Shown here: positions 1 to 10,700 of the stretch, one piece after another
Numbering within the stretch: position 1 is the stretch's first letter
How the letters are laid out: each line of letters starts with the position of its first letter
Assembly: GCA_037042915.1 (NCBI GenBank)
Contig: CM073194.1
Coordinates: 1,178,001 to 1,242,000, forward strand
From: Auricularia sp. M13
Lineage: Eukaryota > Basidiomycota > Agaricomycetes > Auriculariales > Auriculariaceae
DNA: 64,000 nucleotides
Direction: 5' to 3'
The notes under the pieces: generated by a model
Database searches by the model: none
What the model was told of the DNA's origin: nothing
What the model saw: only the letters and a program-made list of their open reading frames with translations
Made by a program: the position numbers and the translations under genes

Positions 1-91
1 CCGTGCTGCCTCCCGCAGCGCACAGGCACCCGGCCGCCACCACCGCGTGGAAAGTCAGACAGGGGACGCAGGCGCCGACGAGGACGTGATC

Positions 92-1684
92 ATGGCCACT
101 GGCGAGGCCGGCGACGCCGTGACCGACGGCGAGTCCGCGTCGAAAGTGGAAGAAGTCTTCGTCCCCTTCGCGCAGCCTGTCCCGCCGCCATCGCCATCAC
201 CGTCCCCACCCCCGCGGGCCCCGCCACGCAATGCAGGCATGGAAGGCGAAGCCAAGCAAGCCACCACCGCCGAACAAGCCGCCGCGGAGCGCATCTCCCC
301 TCTCCTCGCAGATACGTCAATTAGAGTCATCACTGCCGGCGGCAAGTGCGTCCTCGAGGGCCTTCCAGAAGATGGCCACCTTGCCGGCGTACCCGCAGAC
401 CAGCGCGCCCACTTCGACGCCCTTGCCCTCCTGGGCGAGAACATCTTCGTCGCCAGAATTCCGGTGCCAGGGACCCGTCGCCGCCTCAACGACGTAGTGG
501 TCAACCGCGCGCAGCGCCGCTTCGAGCACAACCTCGACCGCCTCAACCTAAGGGGCGTTGACGCGCCACTGCAGGTTATCCTCGCAAATATACCGCCCGA
601 CGACCCGAACCCAGACATTATAGAGCTCACTTTCTTCATCCGCGGCGCGACGCAGGAAATCTCGAACATGTTCGTCGAAGGTGGACACTGGGGCATCGGC
701 GCAACCAAGGTCATGTTCTACCCGCACCACATCGCACGCTCAGGCCTCATGGTCTCGTACAATGGGCTCACGGTCCCGCCGCAGGCGCTGCACCTCCTCC
801 CAGACATCATTCGCGCACGCTGGGAGCAAGACCGCTATCTCGAGCTCCTTTTTACCTTACTCTCGCAGGACGAGATTGATGCCAACCGCGCAGCCCAAGA
901 ACGCGATGCCGTCGTCGCCGCAGCCGCCAGCGAAGCACGAGAAGCGAGCGAGGACCCCGACGAGCTCGAATACGCCGACGATGGGCGCTCCGCTGCGCCC
1001 ACAGTCCCAGCCGCCGCGCCAACGCTATCGCCCCGTGAAAACTTCCTTAGGTCGATTGCCGCAGTGCCGTACGAGGTTCGACAAGGCGGCGCGCCCACCA
1101 CCCTCTACCACGTCTTCGCGGACACCCGGGGCTTCACCGATGCCATCCATAACAACATCCGTACGGCAGTCGAGGGCCTACGCGTCGAGCACCCAGTGTA
1201 TCAACACAGCAACACGAAAGGGTGGAAGTGCCAACGGTGCAAGACGCGCACGCACCCAACGCGCGACTGCAAACTCACGCTTCTAGACGGCGTGATGGCG
1301 CTGACGCCGGCGACCACCACCATCCCGACCCGCGCAGAATTCGACGCGCAGGCTGCAGGACCCGACAACCGCCCCCCCGCGCCCGCTGCCAGAGGGAGAG
1401 GCCGAGGCGGTCGCCAGCAGCAACCTCACCTGCGCCAGCGTCGCGATCAAGATCGTCCGCCGCGCAACGACTGGCGATACGACCCCAGCGTCGACGAGGA
1501 CCAGCAGGAAGGCTCCAGCACCGGCAGACGCGGCCGACGTAACGGCCAGCAGCAGTCGCGCAGAGATCGCAACGACTGGGCCGGCGACGACCGCGCAGCT
1601 GGGAGCGACCGTCGCGGACGACAGCAGCGGAGAGCTCAGCCGTCTGGCCGCCGCCCTCAAAATTTCGACGACGACGACTTCTAG
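92..1684 (+). CDS. LINE-A ORF1, gag-like RNA-binding protein
   Basis: This is the ORF1 protein of a non-LTR retrotransposon, expected to coat the element RNA in the ribonucleoprotein particle. I chose the ATG at 92 because of its strong context (gatcATGgcc); the frame stays open upstream to the window edge, so the start could be earlier. The N-terminal ~90 residues are acidic and Pro-rich. The middle is a folded region. One CCHC zinc knuckle (C-x2-C-x4-H-x4-C) sits near residue 380. After it comes a long Arg/Gly/Gln-rich tail with RGRGRGG- and RRGRR-type runs, ending in an acidic DDDDF. A single knuckle plus basic disordered tail suits RNA binding. It is intact. Confidence 0.85.
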   Translation: MATGEAGDAVTDGESASKVEEVFVPFAQPVPPPSPSPSPPPRAPPRNAGMEGEAKQATTAEQAAAERISPLLADTSIRVITAGGKCVLEGLPEDGHLAGVPADQRAHFDALALLGENIFVARIPVPGTRRRLNDVVVNRAQRRFEHNLDRLNLRGVDAPLQVILANIPPDDPNPDIIELTFFIRGATQEISNMFVEGGHWGIGATKVMFYPHHIARSGLMVSYNGLTVPPQALHLLPDIIRARWEQDRYLELLFTLLSQDEIDANRAAQERDAVVAAAASEAREASEDPDELEYADDGRSAAPTVPAAAPTLSPRENFLRSIAAVPYEVRQGGAPTTLYHVFADTRGFTDAIHNNIRTAVEGLRVEHPVYQHSNTKGWKCQRCKTRTHPTRDCKLTLLDGVMALTPATTTIPTRAEFDAQAAGPDNRPPAPAARGRGRGGRQQQPHLRQRRDQDRPPRNDWRYDPSVDEDQQEGSSTGRRGRRNGQQQSRRDRNDWAGDDRAAGSDRRGRQQRRAQPSGRRPQNFDDDDF

Positions 1685-2189
1685 GCGTGGGCTACGAGGC
1701 CGAACCGCTGCCGCTGGGCCAAAGACTCTCCTCCCCCCCCACCGTCGATAAGCTCTGTACAAACCCGCACCCGCCCATGCGCGCCACGCGCCTCCTGCAT
1801 CCGATAGCTTTCTTGCAAGCGCACCTGCCACCTCCACCTTTGCCGGCCCCCCCACGCGCCTTTCTTGCTCACTGACCGAGTGTAAAATTCTTTTGGAAGC
1901 GCATTCACAGCTGTACATGCACGAATAATAGCGCGGTTTTTGACAGTGAATCTCTGACTGCAGTCAAGGAGCCGAGTCCGTTGACTGAAGCCGATCCCAA
2001 TCTGAGCTAAGCACGATCTCTAAGTAGTGCCTCTGTGCCGCCCAAATAGACTGCTCGTACAGAAGCGGCGCGGAGAGCGGCGGCTTTTTCAAGCCTCGGA
2101 CGTGCCGCGCGGAGACGCTCAAGTCCCCTCAAGCGACGACGCGGACTCGGTCCTCCGAATCGCCGCAGAGGAAGACATAGTCCGGTGCG

Positions 2190-5100
2190 TTGGCCACATG
2201 CCAACTGTGTCCCCGTCGGTGCGCTGACCGTAATGGGACGAGAATCACAGCGCAACCCGGAAATATAACTGACATTCTACAAACGGTGCCACACAACAGG
2301 TCTGGTCTCACGTCTCTCTTGGGCGGAGCTGGCCAAGGTCCGTCCACGCCGGACGCTAGCGATGAAGCCCTAAGTTTCACGGAAGGTGGACAACACACAG
2401 CGGACCGTGTCGACCTGCCTGACAGACAGGCGGTGTCGCAGCCGCAAAGCAGAAGATCTGAGGTCCCACCGGGACTTGACGAAGAACTCGCGAGCATAGC
2501 GCAGAGTGTGAGAAATGGCCCCGCGCAGGGACCACATCTCTCCCCCCTCTTTTCACCAGCAGGCACGCCATACAATGCCGCGCTGAGCCCGGCGGCACCT
2601 CCGCCCAGACGACCGTCTCCGCTTGCTGCCAGCGCGAAGAAGACCAAGGCCTCGATCCTTCTGGCATCAGAGAACATGCGGGGAAGAGGCTCGCCAAAGG
2701 TCCAAAGGAGTCCAAAATGGAGAAAAATTGCGGACGATGTCAAAAAACAGAAAATAGGCGTTCTCGCACTCCAAGAAACACATCTAGATGATGAAATGGT
2801 TGATGAGGTCCAGCGCATGTACAAACACCTCACTATTTTTAACACCCCGCAACCAGACAACCCTACCGGTGCAGGCGGGGTCGCGTTGGTCTTTAACAGC
2901 CTGATTACAAACTCGACTGGGGTGAAGACGAGAATAATTGTGCCTGGTAGGGCCATACAGGCACGCCTAAACTGGCACAGCGAAGATGAGTTGAATATTC
3001 TGGCAGTGTATGCACCTACGGACCGTGCAGACAACCATCGTATGTGGGATACTATCCTGCGCGCAGTTCGTACCAATTTAGCGGACTTTCCGAAACCGGA
3101 TGTACTCATGGGCGACTTTAACTTCGTCGAAGACCCGATCGACCGCTTTCCCGCCGGAACCTCGGGTATGGACATGCCGGAAAGTTTTGACCGTCTGAAG
3201 ACATACCTACGGGTCTCGGATGGATGGAGAGAAAGTAACCCGAACAAAATAGAATGGTCATGGCGGAACTCGGCGCGCACAGCCATGTCAAGAATTGACA
3301 GAATATACACTACGCATGAACTGAGCCTGGCAAGCAGTGAATGGGACATCAAGCTATCTGAGATAAACAAAGATGACCACAGCAGGGTCTCCGTACGCCT
3401 AATCAACCCCCGCGCCCCCGACATTGGCCCCGGCCGTTGGACTATGCGCGCGGACCTATGCAGGGACAAAAACTTCCTCGCGGACGCCGAATCTCTAGGC
3501 TCCGAAGCGATCAAAGCCCTCGCCAGGGTGGAGACTGAGGGCAGAACGGAAGCCCAAAACGCGCAACGGATTTGGCAGAGCCTTAAAGAAGGTATTATCA
3601 TGTCGGCTAAACGCCGACTACGCGAATCTAACTGCGCTAAGATCTCTGCCCTCAGGACGAAAATCCGCGCCCGCGATTCCGCGGCCGCGGAACTACAGCG
3701 AGCATCGTCACAAGAAGTCTCCGAGCTGGCTCGCCAGCGCCTAAAAGTAGCGGAGGCAGAGATTTTCCGCCACCAAGATGCAATAAGAACACGCTGCTTC
3801 CGTCAGCGCTCGGCCACCGCATGGGCCGAGGGTGAAAGGATGACAAAGTCCTGGTTCAGCTGGGCCCGCGAACAAAAGCCACGGGACACGATGCTCGCAC
3901 TCTCACGCCCGGGTCAACCGCAACAGGCCATAGTGAACACTTCTAGGGCCATGGCGGAATTAGCCAAAGAATACCACGATGGGGTACAAAATATAGACCT
4001 AGACGTAGACGAGGAGCTACGCCAAGCGGAAATTGACCACGTGCTGGAGCACGTGACCGCAGCTCAGGGGCCGACCTCGGACCCAGACCAAATGACCCAA
4101 CTCAGGAACGAAGTCACATATGAAGACGTGCTAGAAGCAATGAAGCTGTCGCCGAATGGTAAGGCGGCGGGCACAGACGGCTTAATTTACGAGCTGTGGA
4201 AAGTCTTGCACAAGCGTCACTGCGAGTCGGCGAGCAAAAAGCAACCTGCTTTCGACGTCCTGACACTCATGACCGCCGCTTTCCAGGATATAGAACGCTT
4301 CGGCCTCGCCACAGGCTCTACATTTACAGAGGGCTGGCTCTGTCCTTTGTATAAAAAAGGCGATCGCACGAACATTGCTAACTACCGGCCCATCACACTC
4401 CTCAACTCAGACTACAAGATCTTCACTAAGATCCTTGCCCTAAAACTCGCAAGAATAGCACCACATATCATTCACGAGTCTCAAGCCGGATTCGTACGCG
4501 GGCGCAGTATAACGGACCAGACCAAGATAACGGACATGATTATCAACTTCGCGGAAGCCACGGAGGAAAATGGTGCAATCATAGCGCTGGACCAAGAAAA
4601 GGCGTACGACAGGATCAGGCACGACTATTTACTCAAGATCCTCGAGAAGTTCCATCTCCCAGCACTCTTCATTCGAACGGTGCAAACTCTCTACGAAAAT
4701 GCGTACACCAGCGTCATGATCAACGGTTTCCTAAGCAGTAGATTCCAGGTCAAACGTGGGGTCAGACAGGGCGACCCCCTGTCCTGCCTGCTATTCAACC
4801 TCGCAATAGAACCCCTCTCCGCCATGCTACGTGCCTCAACACTACGCGGCATCGAGATCGAGGGATTGGAGCAAAAACTAATAGCAACACTTTACGCAGA
4901 CGATACCACAGTATATCTCTCAGCACAGGACTCATATAGCCAGTTGCTGCAAATTTTAAAAAAGTGGTGCATAGCGGCGGGAGCGAAGTTCAACGTTCAG
5001 AAGACGGAAATCATCCCAATAGGGACCCAGGAGTACAGAGCGAGCCTGATCGAGACCAGAAAGTTGAACGAGAACGACGATGCGGTACCGGAAATGATTC

Positions 5101-7529
5101 GCATTGCGAAAGACAGAGAACCAATGCGCATACTGGGCTCCTGGCCAGGAAATGGGGTTGTCGGGGTTAACACATGGACGCCAATCGTGGAGAAAATCCG
5201 CAAGTCCCTAGATCGATGGGAACGAACACGCCCCTCGCTAAATGGCAGGAGCCTCATTGCGCAGGTAGTCATAGGAGGTTTCTCACAGTACCTCACTGCG
5301 GCGCAGGGGATGCCAGATGCAATCGAAAAGAGACTTGACAAAATCACGTTAGATTTCATCTGGAGTGGGAGACGCAGACATCCCGTGAATGTTGACACCC
5401 TACGCTTAGCAAGCGCGAATGGCGGTATTGGCCTACTGAGCACAAGAGACCGCAACGATGCACAGTATCTCACTTGGCTTAGTGCCTTCCTCCGAGAAGG
5501 AGAGGACCGCCCAATATGGGCATTTGTGGCGGACCAGATCATACGAAAAATGATCACTAGCAAGGATCGCAGTAGAGTGCCTGAACGCCTACGATCAAAC
5601 CCCTTCTTGCAAGCATGGAAGCCAAATTCCAGACGCCTCCCCCTGATCCTCCGCAAAATGATGTACGTAGCAAAAAAGTTCCACCTCGCCCTGGCACCAG
5701 CTGTAGTCCCACAGACAATCAGAGAGAACGCAAATATCTGGTCTCACCCAGCGCTCATCATAGAACATCAGCTGCGACTGAATAAGCCTGAGTTCAGGTG
5801 TCTACGAAAGCACCACGCCGCCGCCACTGTCGAGCACCTTCTAGAGATAGCCGAATTCGACGAGGCCGAGCACGAGGAAAGCGTGGACTGCGGGTGCAGA
5901 AACTGCGATGCCGACCGCGCTGAAGGCTGCCAGGACCCCGGGCGCTGTCAACGCGCTGCAGCGGAAGTGTTATGTGCAATCGCGCCGCGTTGGAACCCGT
6001 ATACGGCCTCAACGTATCATGAAGCCGAAATGTCCGCCATTTTCGCGGACCAGCGAGAGTCCGCCCTCGAAACCGGGGAATTGCTCGTTTTTGACCCACA
6101 ACCGTGTGCCAGCGAGAGGCCAATGGATCATTACAGAATCTTCGGCCACATTTTCGGTATCGCTCCAAGTACAGCAGAGGAGCAGATGAAGCAGGAGGCG
6201 GGCATGCCAGAAGCGAGAGCCCCAGCCCAGAGCGCGGTGCAAGTCATCGCATGCGGGATTGTGCTGCGTACCGGCCAGATCAGCACCGCAAGCGGCATGG
6301 CAGTGCTGTTTCCAGATAAAGAACTGCCGGACGTAGCAGCAGCATGCAGAGGCGACTTCCATAGCGAGGAGCTGAGCACGGCACACGCGGTCATCCATGC
6401 AGCCGCAGCCGTCCCAAAGAACCAAGTCCTGCACATAGTAACGACCTGTAGGCCGCTGGTGGAGGCCTTGACGGTCAAATTAAAAATTAACGAGCACGCA
6501 GGCTGGATAAAACGTCCGCAAGCCGCGAATGTGTTGCGTGCTCTGGTTGCGACACTCAGAGCGAGAAATGCGGAGTCTACCTTCACGTTGGTTAAAAAGT
6601 CCCGACAGCACGCATGGCCGGAAATTGGAACAGCCCGCGCAATGGCACGTGACGCAGCACGGGCACAGACGCAGCCCGAATCGGAGTTTGAACCCCAGCC
6701 TATTTTCGACCGGCCAGGAGTTGCACTGGCGGGCCTCACGCAACGCAGCGCGCACAGGGCCATACGTGCGCGTAACGACATCAGCGTGGCCCCACGGCGT
6801 GCAACCCTGAACAATATCTCCATGATCAAGCATAGTATTAAGACCGAATGTGGATACACCCCCAGCCCCCAACAAATCTGGCAAGGCCTGTCAGACAAAG
6901 ATATCTCCAGAAATGTCAGGAACTTTCTCTGGAAAGGCATCCACGGTGCACACAAAGTCGGAGACTATTTCAAAAATATGCCAGAGCCCTGGGAACAGCT
7001 ACGTCAGTGCCCGATATGTAACACGGTGGAATCTATGGAGCACATTCTTTTCGAATGCCCGAGCTCTGGACACAAAGTCATCTGGGATATGACAAAAGTG
7101 TTCCTTGCACACAAGAAAATCAGCCGGGAGATTAACATGGGTCTGATCTGGGGATGCATGAGCATCAGATACCAATCTTCCATCTCCCGAGAGGAGAAAG
7201 CCGCAGAGCGTGCAAAAAGGATAGTGTTATCCGAAGCAGCATTCATGGCCTGGAAGTTCCGCTGTGAGGCCAGGATGGAACATGCAGACGATCCTGAATG
7301 GACCCCGCCGGCCGACCGCGTCAGGGATACGTGGCGCGCGGTCGTGAAGGACCGCATCACGCGGGATGTACTGCTGGCCAACAGGACGACGCGATGTGCA
7401 GCAGCGCGCCCGAAGTGGCTCGCCTCTGCGACTTGGAAATCGCTTATTAACCCCAGCGTGGAAAGAACGAGGAGATCCGGAGTTTTAGTGGGTAGAGGGC
7501 CGACCGCGGACGCCAGAGGCGTTGGCTGA
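2190..7529 (+). CDS. LINE-A ORF2: APE endonuclease, reverse transcriptase, degenerate RNase H, zinc finger
   Basis: This polyprotein makes the target nick and copies the element RNA. Domains in order: APE-type endonuclease (about residues 160-410) with QETHL, YAPTD, GDFNF, RIDRIY and DDHS motifs; reverse transcriptase (about 640-960) with NGKAAGTDG, YRPITL, GFVRGR, DQEKAYDR, RQGDPLS and the catalytic YADDT near residue 902; a Cys cluster (about 1233-1258); an RNase H-like region (about 1350-1490) lacking the usual acidic residues; and a zinc finger, CPIC...HILFECP, near 1607-1630. The frame opens just after a stop at 2178 and the given start is a TTG. The first in-frame ATG is at 2676, already inside the endonuclease, so initiation is unusual (reinitiation, non-AUG start or frameshift). 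Confidence 0.93.
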   Translation: MATCQLCPRRCADRNGTRITAQPGNITDILQTVPHNRSGLTSLLGGAGQGPSTPDASDEALSFTEGGQHTADRVDLPDRQAVSQPQSRRSEVPPGLDEELASIAQSVRNGPAQGPHLSPLFSPAGTPYNAALSPAAPPPRRPSPLAASAKKTKASILLASENMRGRGSPKVQRSPKWRKIADDVKKQKIGVLALQETHLDDEMVDEVQRMYKHLTIFNTPQPDNPTGAGGVALVFNSLITNSTGVKTRIIVPGRAIQARLNWHSEDELNILAVYAPTDRADNHRMWDTILRAVRTNLADFPKPDVLMGDFNFVEDPIDRFPAGTSGMDMPESFDRLKTYLRVSDGWRESNPNKIEWSWRNSARTAMSRIDRIYTTHELSLASSEWDIKLSEINKDDHSRVSVRLINPRAPDIGPGRWTMRADLCRDKNFLADAESLGSEAIKALARVETEGRTEAQNAQRIWQSLKEGIIMSAKRRLRESNCAKISALRTKIRARDSAAAELQRASSQEVSELARQRLKVAEAEIFRHQDAIRTRCFRQRSATAWAEGERMTKSWFSWAREQKPRDTMLALSRPGQPQQAIVNTSRAMAELAKEYHDGVQNIDLDVDEELRQAEIDHVLEHVTAAQGPTSDPDQMTQLRNEVTYEDVLEAMKLSPNGKAAGTDGLIYELWKVLHKRHCESASKKQPAFDVLTLMTAAFQDIERFGLATGSTFTEGWLCPLYKKGDRTNIANYRPITLLNSDYKIFTKILALKLARIAPHIIHESQAGFVRGRSITDQTKITDMIINFAEATEENGAIIALDQEKAYDRIRHDYLLKILEKFHLPALFIRTVQTLYENAYTSVMINGFLSSRFQVKRGVRQGDPLSCLLFNLAIEPLSAMLRASTLRGIEIEGLEQKLIATLYADDTTVYLSAQDSYSQLLQILKKWCIAAGAKFNVQKTEIIPIGTQEYRASLIETRKLNENDDAVPEMIRIAKDREPMRILGSWPGNGVVGVNTWTPIVEKIRKSLDRWERTRPSLNGRSLIAQVVIGGFSQYLTAAQGMPDAIEKRLDKITLDFIWSGRRRHPVNVDTLRLASANGGIGLLSTRDRNDAQYLTWLSAFLREGEDRPIWAFVADQIIRKMITSKDRSRVPERLRSNPFLQAWKPNSRRLPLILRKMMYVAKKFHLALAPAVVPQTIRENANIWSHPALIIEHQLRLNKPEFRCLRKHHAAATVEHLLEIAEFDEAEHEESVDCGCRNCDADRAEGCQDPGRCQRAAAEVLCAIAPRWNPYTASTYHEAEMSAIFADQRESALETGELLVFDPQPCASERPMDHYRIFGHIFGIAPSTAEEQMKQEAGMPEARAPAQSAVQVIACGIVLRTGQISTASGMAVLFPDKELPDVAAACRGDFHSEELSTAHAVIHAAAAVPKNQVLHIVTTCRPLVEALTVKLKINEHAGWIKRPQAANVLRALVATLRARNAESTFTLVKKSRQHAWPEIGTARAMARDAARAQTQPESEFEPQPIFDRPGVALAGLTQRSAHRAIRARNDISVAPRRATLNNISMIKHSIKTECGYTPSPQQIWQGLSDKDISRNVRNFLWKGIHGAHKVGDYFKNMPEPWEQLRQCPICNTVESMEHILFECPSSGHKVIWDMTKVFLAHKKISREINMGLIWGCMSIRYQSSISREEKAAERAKRIVLSEAAFMAWKFRCEARMEHADDPEWTPPADRVRDTWRAVVKDRITRDVLLANRTTRCAAARPKWLASATWKSLINPSVERTRRSGVLVGRGPTADARGVG

Positions 7530-7696
7530 AGCGTCGCCCGAGCCCCACACTGCCCCACCGGGCGTGCGTAAAGCATTTCTCCGGACGGAAGCGTCCATTT
7601 GCATCAAAGGTCGGCGCAGTGCGCCGTCCACGACCAGTCCTGCAAAGGTAGGAGGGAGGTCAAGCCACTATGTGATTGTGATCCCCTCCGAAGCTC

Positions 7697-7697
<1 letters not shown>

Positions 7698-7728
<31 letters not shown>
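7698..7728 (+). repeat. Poly(A) tail of LINE-A
   Basis: A run of 31 A follows the ORF2 3' UTR and marks the 3' end of a target-primed reverse-transcription insertion. Only nine bases separate it from the stop codon of the convergent gene. Confidence 0.95.
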
Positions 7729-7730
<2 letters not shown>

Positions 7731-7737
7731 TACGATA

Positions 7738-10700
7738 TCAAGCTGACGGGACTTGAGCGGCATGGACGTCGCATTGGCAGCCGCAGCCGGCCGCGCAGAG
7801 CTCGCCTTTCTTTGGCCGCCAACACTTGTAGTGAGTAACATGAAGACACTTCATGCATGCGTGAGAAAGACCTACGAAAAAGGTCAGAAAATCTGCCAGC
7901 CAATAGCATGCCAACGCACCTGCAACGGGAAGACGGCAGACACAGCAATGGGCGGCCTCATTCACAGCGGATAGTTCTAAAACGAATCAGAACAGTGCGT
8001 GGAAAGACAAGGATCCGCAACAAACCAAGGCCATCGCTCTCCGGATGCTCCCAAGGTAAACGGTGGTCATTTGGAATGAACTTCAGCAGGGCGACGCGTT
8101 GATTGGCCAAAGCCCATCTATCCAGCAGTTCCGCATACGCGCGCACATGCGCGACTAACTGCCGGACAAAACTGTGGTCCAGTAACGAGTCCACTGATCG
8201 TGCCTGTACGCTATAGATAAAGTTTTGTGAATAGGCTACGTCGAACGATGACGGCTAACGCACTTGTGTTCTTCGTCTTTGTCCTGGCCGAATCCGCAGA
8301 TGATCTCTTTCTTGACAGGCGAGGCTTTCGCCACGACCTGGCTCCAACTGCGACCGTGACTCGCGGTCGGACCGCCAGAGGACACTTTACGGGTCGTGGA
8401 AGGAAGATGCCCGAGACTGGTGAACGATGGTGTGCCGACAATGGATGGGGTCAGCAAGTTAGCCGACAGAGCCCCGTTTTTCCGCGTGAAGGGCGTTTCT
8501 ACGCTCGTCGAAGCCTTCGGTGGCGACGGCGTACCAGTTGGCTGCCCTAGGAAGGGCAGGAAGCTCAAGCTCGACCACGAACCCCGCGTCGCAGATTGGC
8601 CCGGACTTTGCATGGTTGCAGGCGATGTGGGTTTACGGTTGTTACGAGGGCGCTGGGTGAAGTAATCAGATGACGACTGAGAATGGGTAGGTAGGTTCTG
8701 TGCATCGGCCAGCTGCGAGTCCAGCGCAGCTTTGGCTATCGATGTCGTGAGCAAAGGATACACTGCAAAAGAAGTGGCTGGCTCACTGGCAGCCTCCTTG
8801 CGTAACCGATTCATGTCCAGCATCACAATGGCCAGCATAGCAAGAAGTTGCAGGTCTTTCTTATCCAAGGACTCCTTGTACCTAGTTGATAATCAGTGTT
8901 CATAACAGAACGACGTGCGATGGTGACAAACAGCTCGTCAAGAAGCTTGCGCGCCAACGGATTCTGTCCCCATTGCATGATTTCGTGCTGCTGGGGCTCT
9001 TCAGCCTGATTGCGTCGCGGACGAACAGTCTTTCCAAGCGCCATCTGGAGCGTTTTCCAGACGCGTTCATGGTCATAGCGCCTATATCGTCGAGCGATGG
9101 GGGCGTTTCGTATGCACAGACCGAGCGGGTCGCCAGTCTTCAAACTGTAGTTGGCCGCCAGAGTTTGATCAAGACCACATCCGTGATGCAGTTCGTCGGA
9201 AAAGTCCTTGAGATAGACGCGAACTCTAGCTGGCGCGTTGAATGTGCTGACAACAAAATCTGTGGCAGGGGTTGCGCCAGCAGGGCCCTAGACCACGGTT
9301 CAGCGAGCTGGCTTTGCATCAACAGAACAAAGTACTACCTTGGAAGGACTGACAGTACCAAAGCCTCTCAAAGACGATACGTCTTCTTCAACATCTGGGC
9401 TGTCAGCATCAGAATCGTTGCCAACCGCCTTTCCGCGCAGGAACTTAAGGGCCCGGAGTAGACCTGCTGTCTTAGGCCCGTCCGGGAAGGCCAATGGCCG
9501 CGTGCGTGCTCTTATGCGCATGGAGGGCGCCGCACTACCGCCGCCCGTGGCTCGTTGCTGCAGTGGGAATATACACACTAGCACGCCTGCGCAATCTTCA
9601 GCGCACGCATGCGATGGACATAGATAGTGACTGACCTCCAGGCCCGAAGACAGCTTGCGATATTTTGAGCACCGGTGTTTCTTGTGTATTGCGAACGACG
9701 ACCTTCTTGTCGCCTTCCATGTCCTCCGTATCAGAAGCTTCGCGCTCCGCAAGCGACTCGCGAAGCGCAGGAGGTAATTGAGCCTGAAGGCTTCCCTCGT
9801 CCGGCAAACCCAAGAGGAACCTGAGGCAGGCTTCTATGGGCCGTTTTCTGCGCCGCCGATTGTCTAGCTGACGGGCCATATACGCGCGCGTCTTGAGCGA
9901 GACGAGAGGATGTCGTTCACAGCTGACGATAAGGTGGCCGTCATTTGGATAATCCCTGGGGAAGTGGAAAAAGACCCGCAGATACAGCGAGGCGGACTCG
10001 CCCCAGGGCCCCGTCAAGCCCAAGACCCATTGCCGTTTTTCATTCGTGTCGAGCTGCTGGATGTTAGCGCCTGTGAGGATGCTTAACTAATGAATACATA
10101 CAAATGTCGTTTCAATCTTGCAGGGCGCAACGCTTTCTCGAGCAGCGACGATCCTGGGAGTGCCATCAGCCTTCGCTAAGCAGGCCCGAGATAAAGAGGC
10201 TTACTCCTGGGCCAGAAGGGTGGCGGTATCCCGACTGTCCCTATCTCGGCTCTGACTGTCGCGTTCGCGATCCTTCGCATTGAACACGGACACCGGCGAG
10301 CTTGCCCTAGTACTCCGTACGCTGGGGCTTGCCTGGCCGCTACCACTGCCTCTGTCCGCGGGTCGGCCCGCAACAACCTTGGCCCATTCGTCCTGGTTAA
10401 GCTCGCGCCGTCGTCCGCGCGGGCCGTGTCCAGCATCGCCCAGACTCATCGTCCCGCCCGCAGATGGCTGGCGCGCGTCCTTCGACGCCGCGCGCGACTC
10501 GACCGCAATCGGCGCCACCAGCTCTGTGCGCGCCCGCACCGCGTTTAGAATGGGATTGACTGTGACAGGCGCGGACAAGGTGGGCTTGATGGGGACGTTC
10601 ATGATCGAGATTGAGGCAAATGAGTCGTACGCGTATTCATCAGGCGGCTCGAAGGGCTTCGGCTCATATCCCACTTTCTACAGGCCGGTCAGTAATATGC

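Larger units (their letters stand above)
1..7728 (+). mobile_element. LINE-A: near-complete non-LTR retrotransposon, 5' end outside window
   Basis: Two long uninterrupted reading frames, a gag-like ORF1 and an endonuclease/reverse-transcriptase ORF2, are followed by a 168-nt 3' UTR and a pure run of 31 A at 7698-7728. This is the layout of Tad1-like fungal non-LTR elements. There are no stops or frameshifts in more than 6.9 kb, so the insertion looks young and possibly active. Sequence before ORF1 is open to position 1, so the 5' UTR and the 5' target-site duplication lie outside the window. The stretch 1685-2189 between the ORFs holds no other gene. The 3' end abuts the stop codon of the convergent WDR59-like gene. 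Confidence 0.93.

Noticed and set aside
2129-3601. Long minus-strand open frame (490 codons) inside LINE-A ORF2
   Set aside because: It lies antisense to the well-supported endonuclease region; it has no domain and its length follows from GC-rich codon bias.
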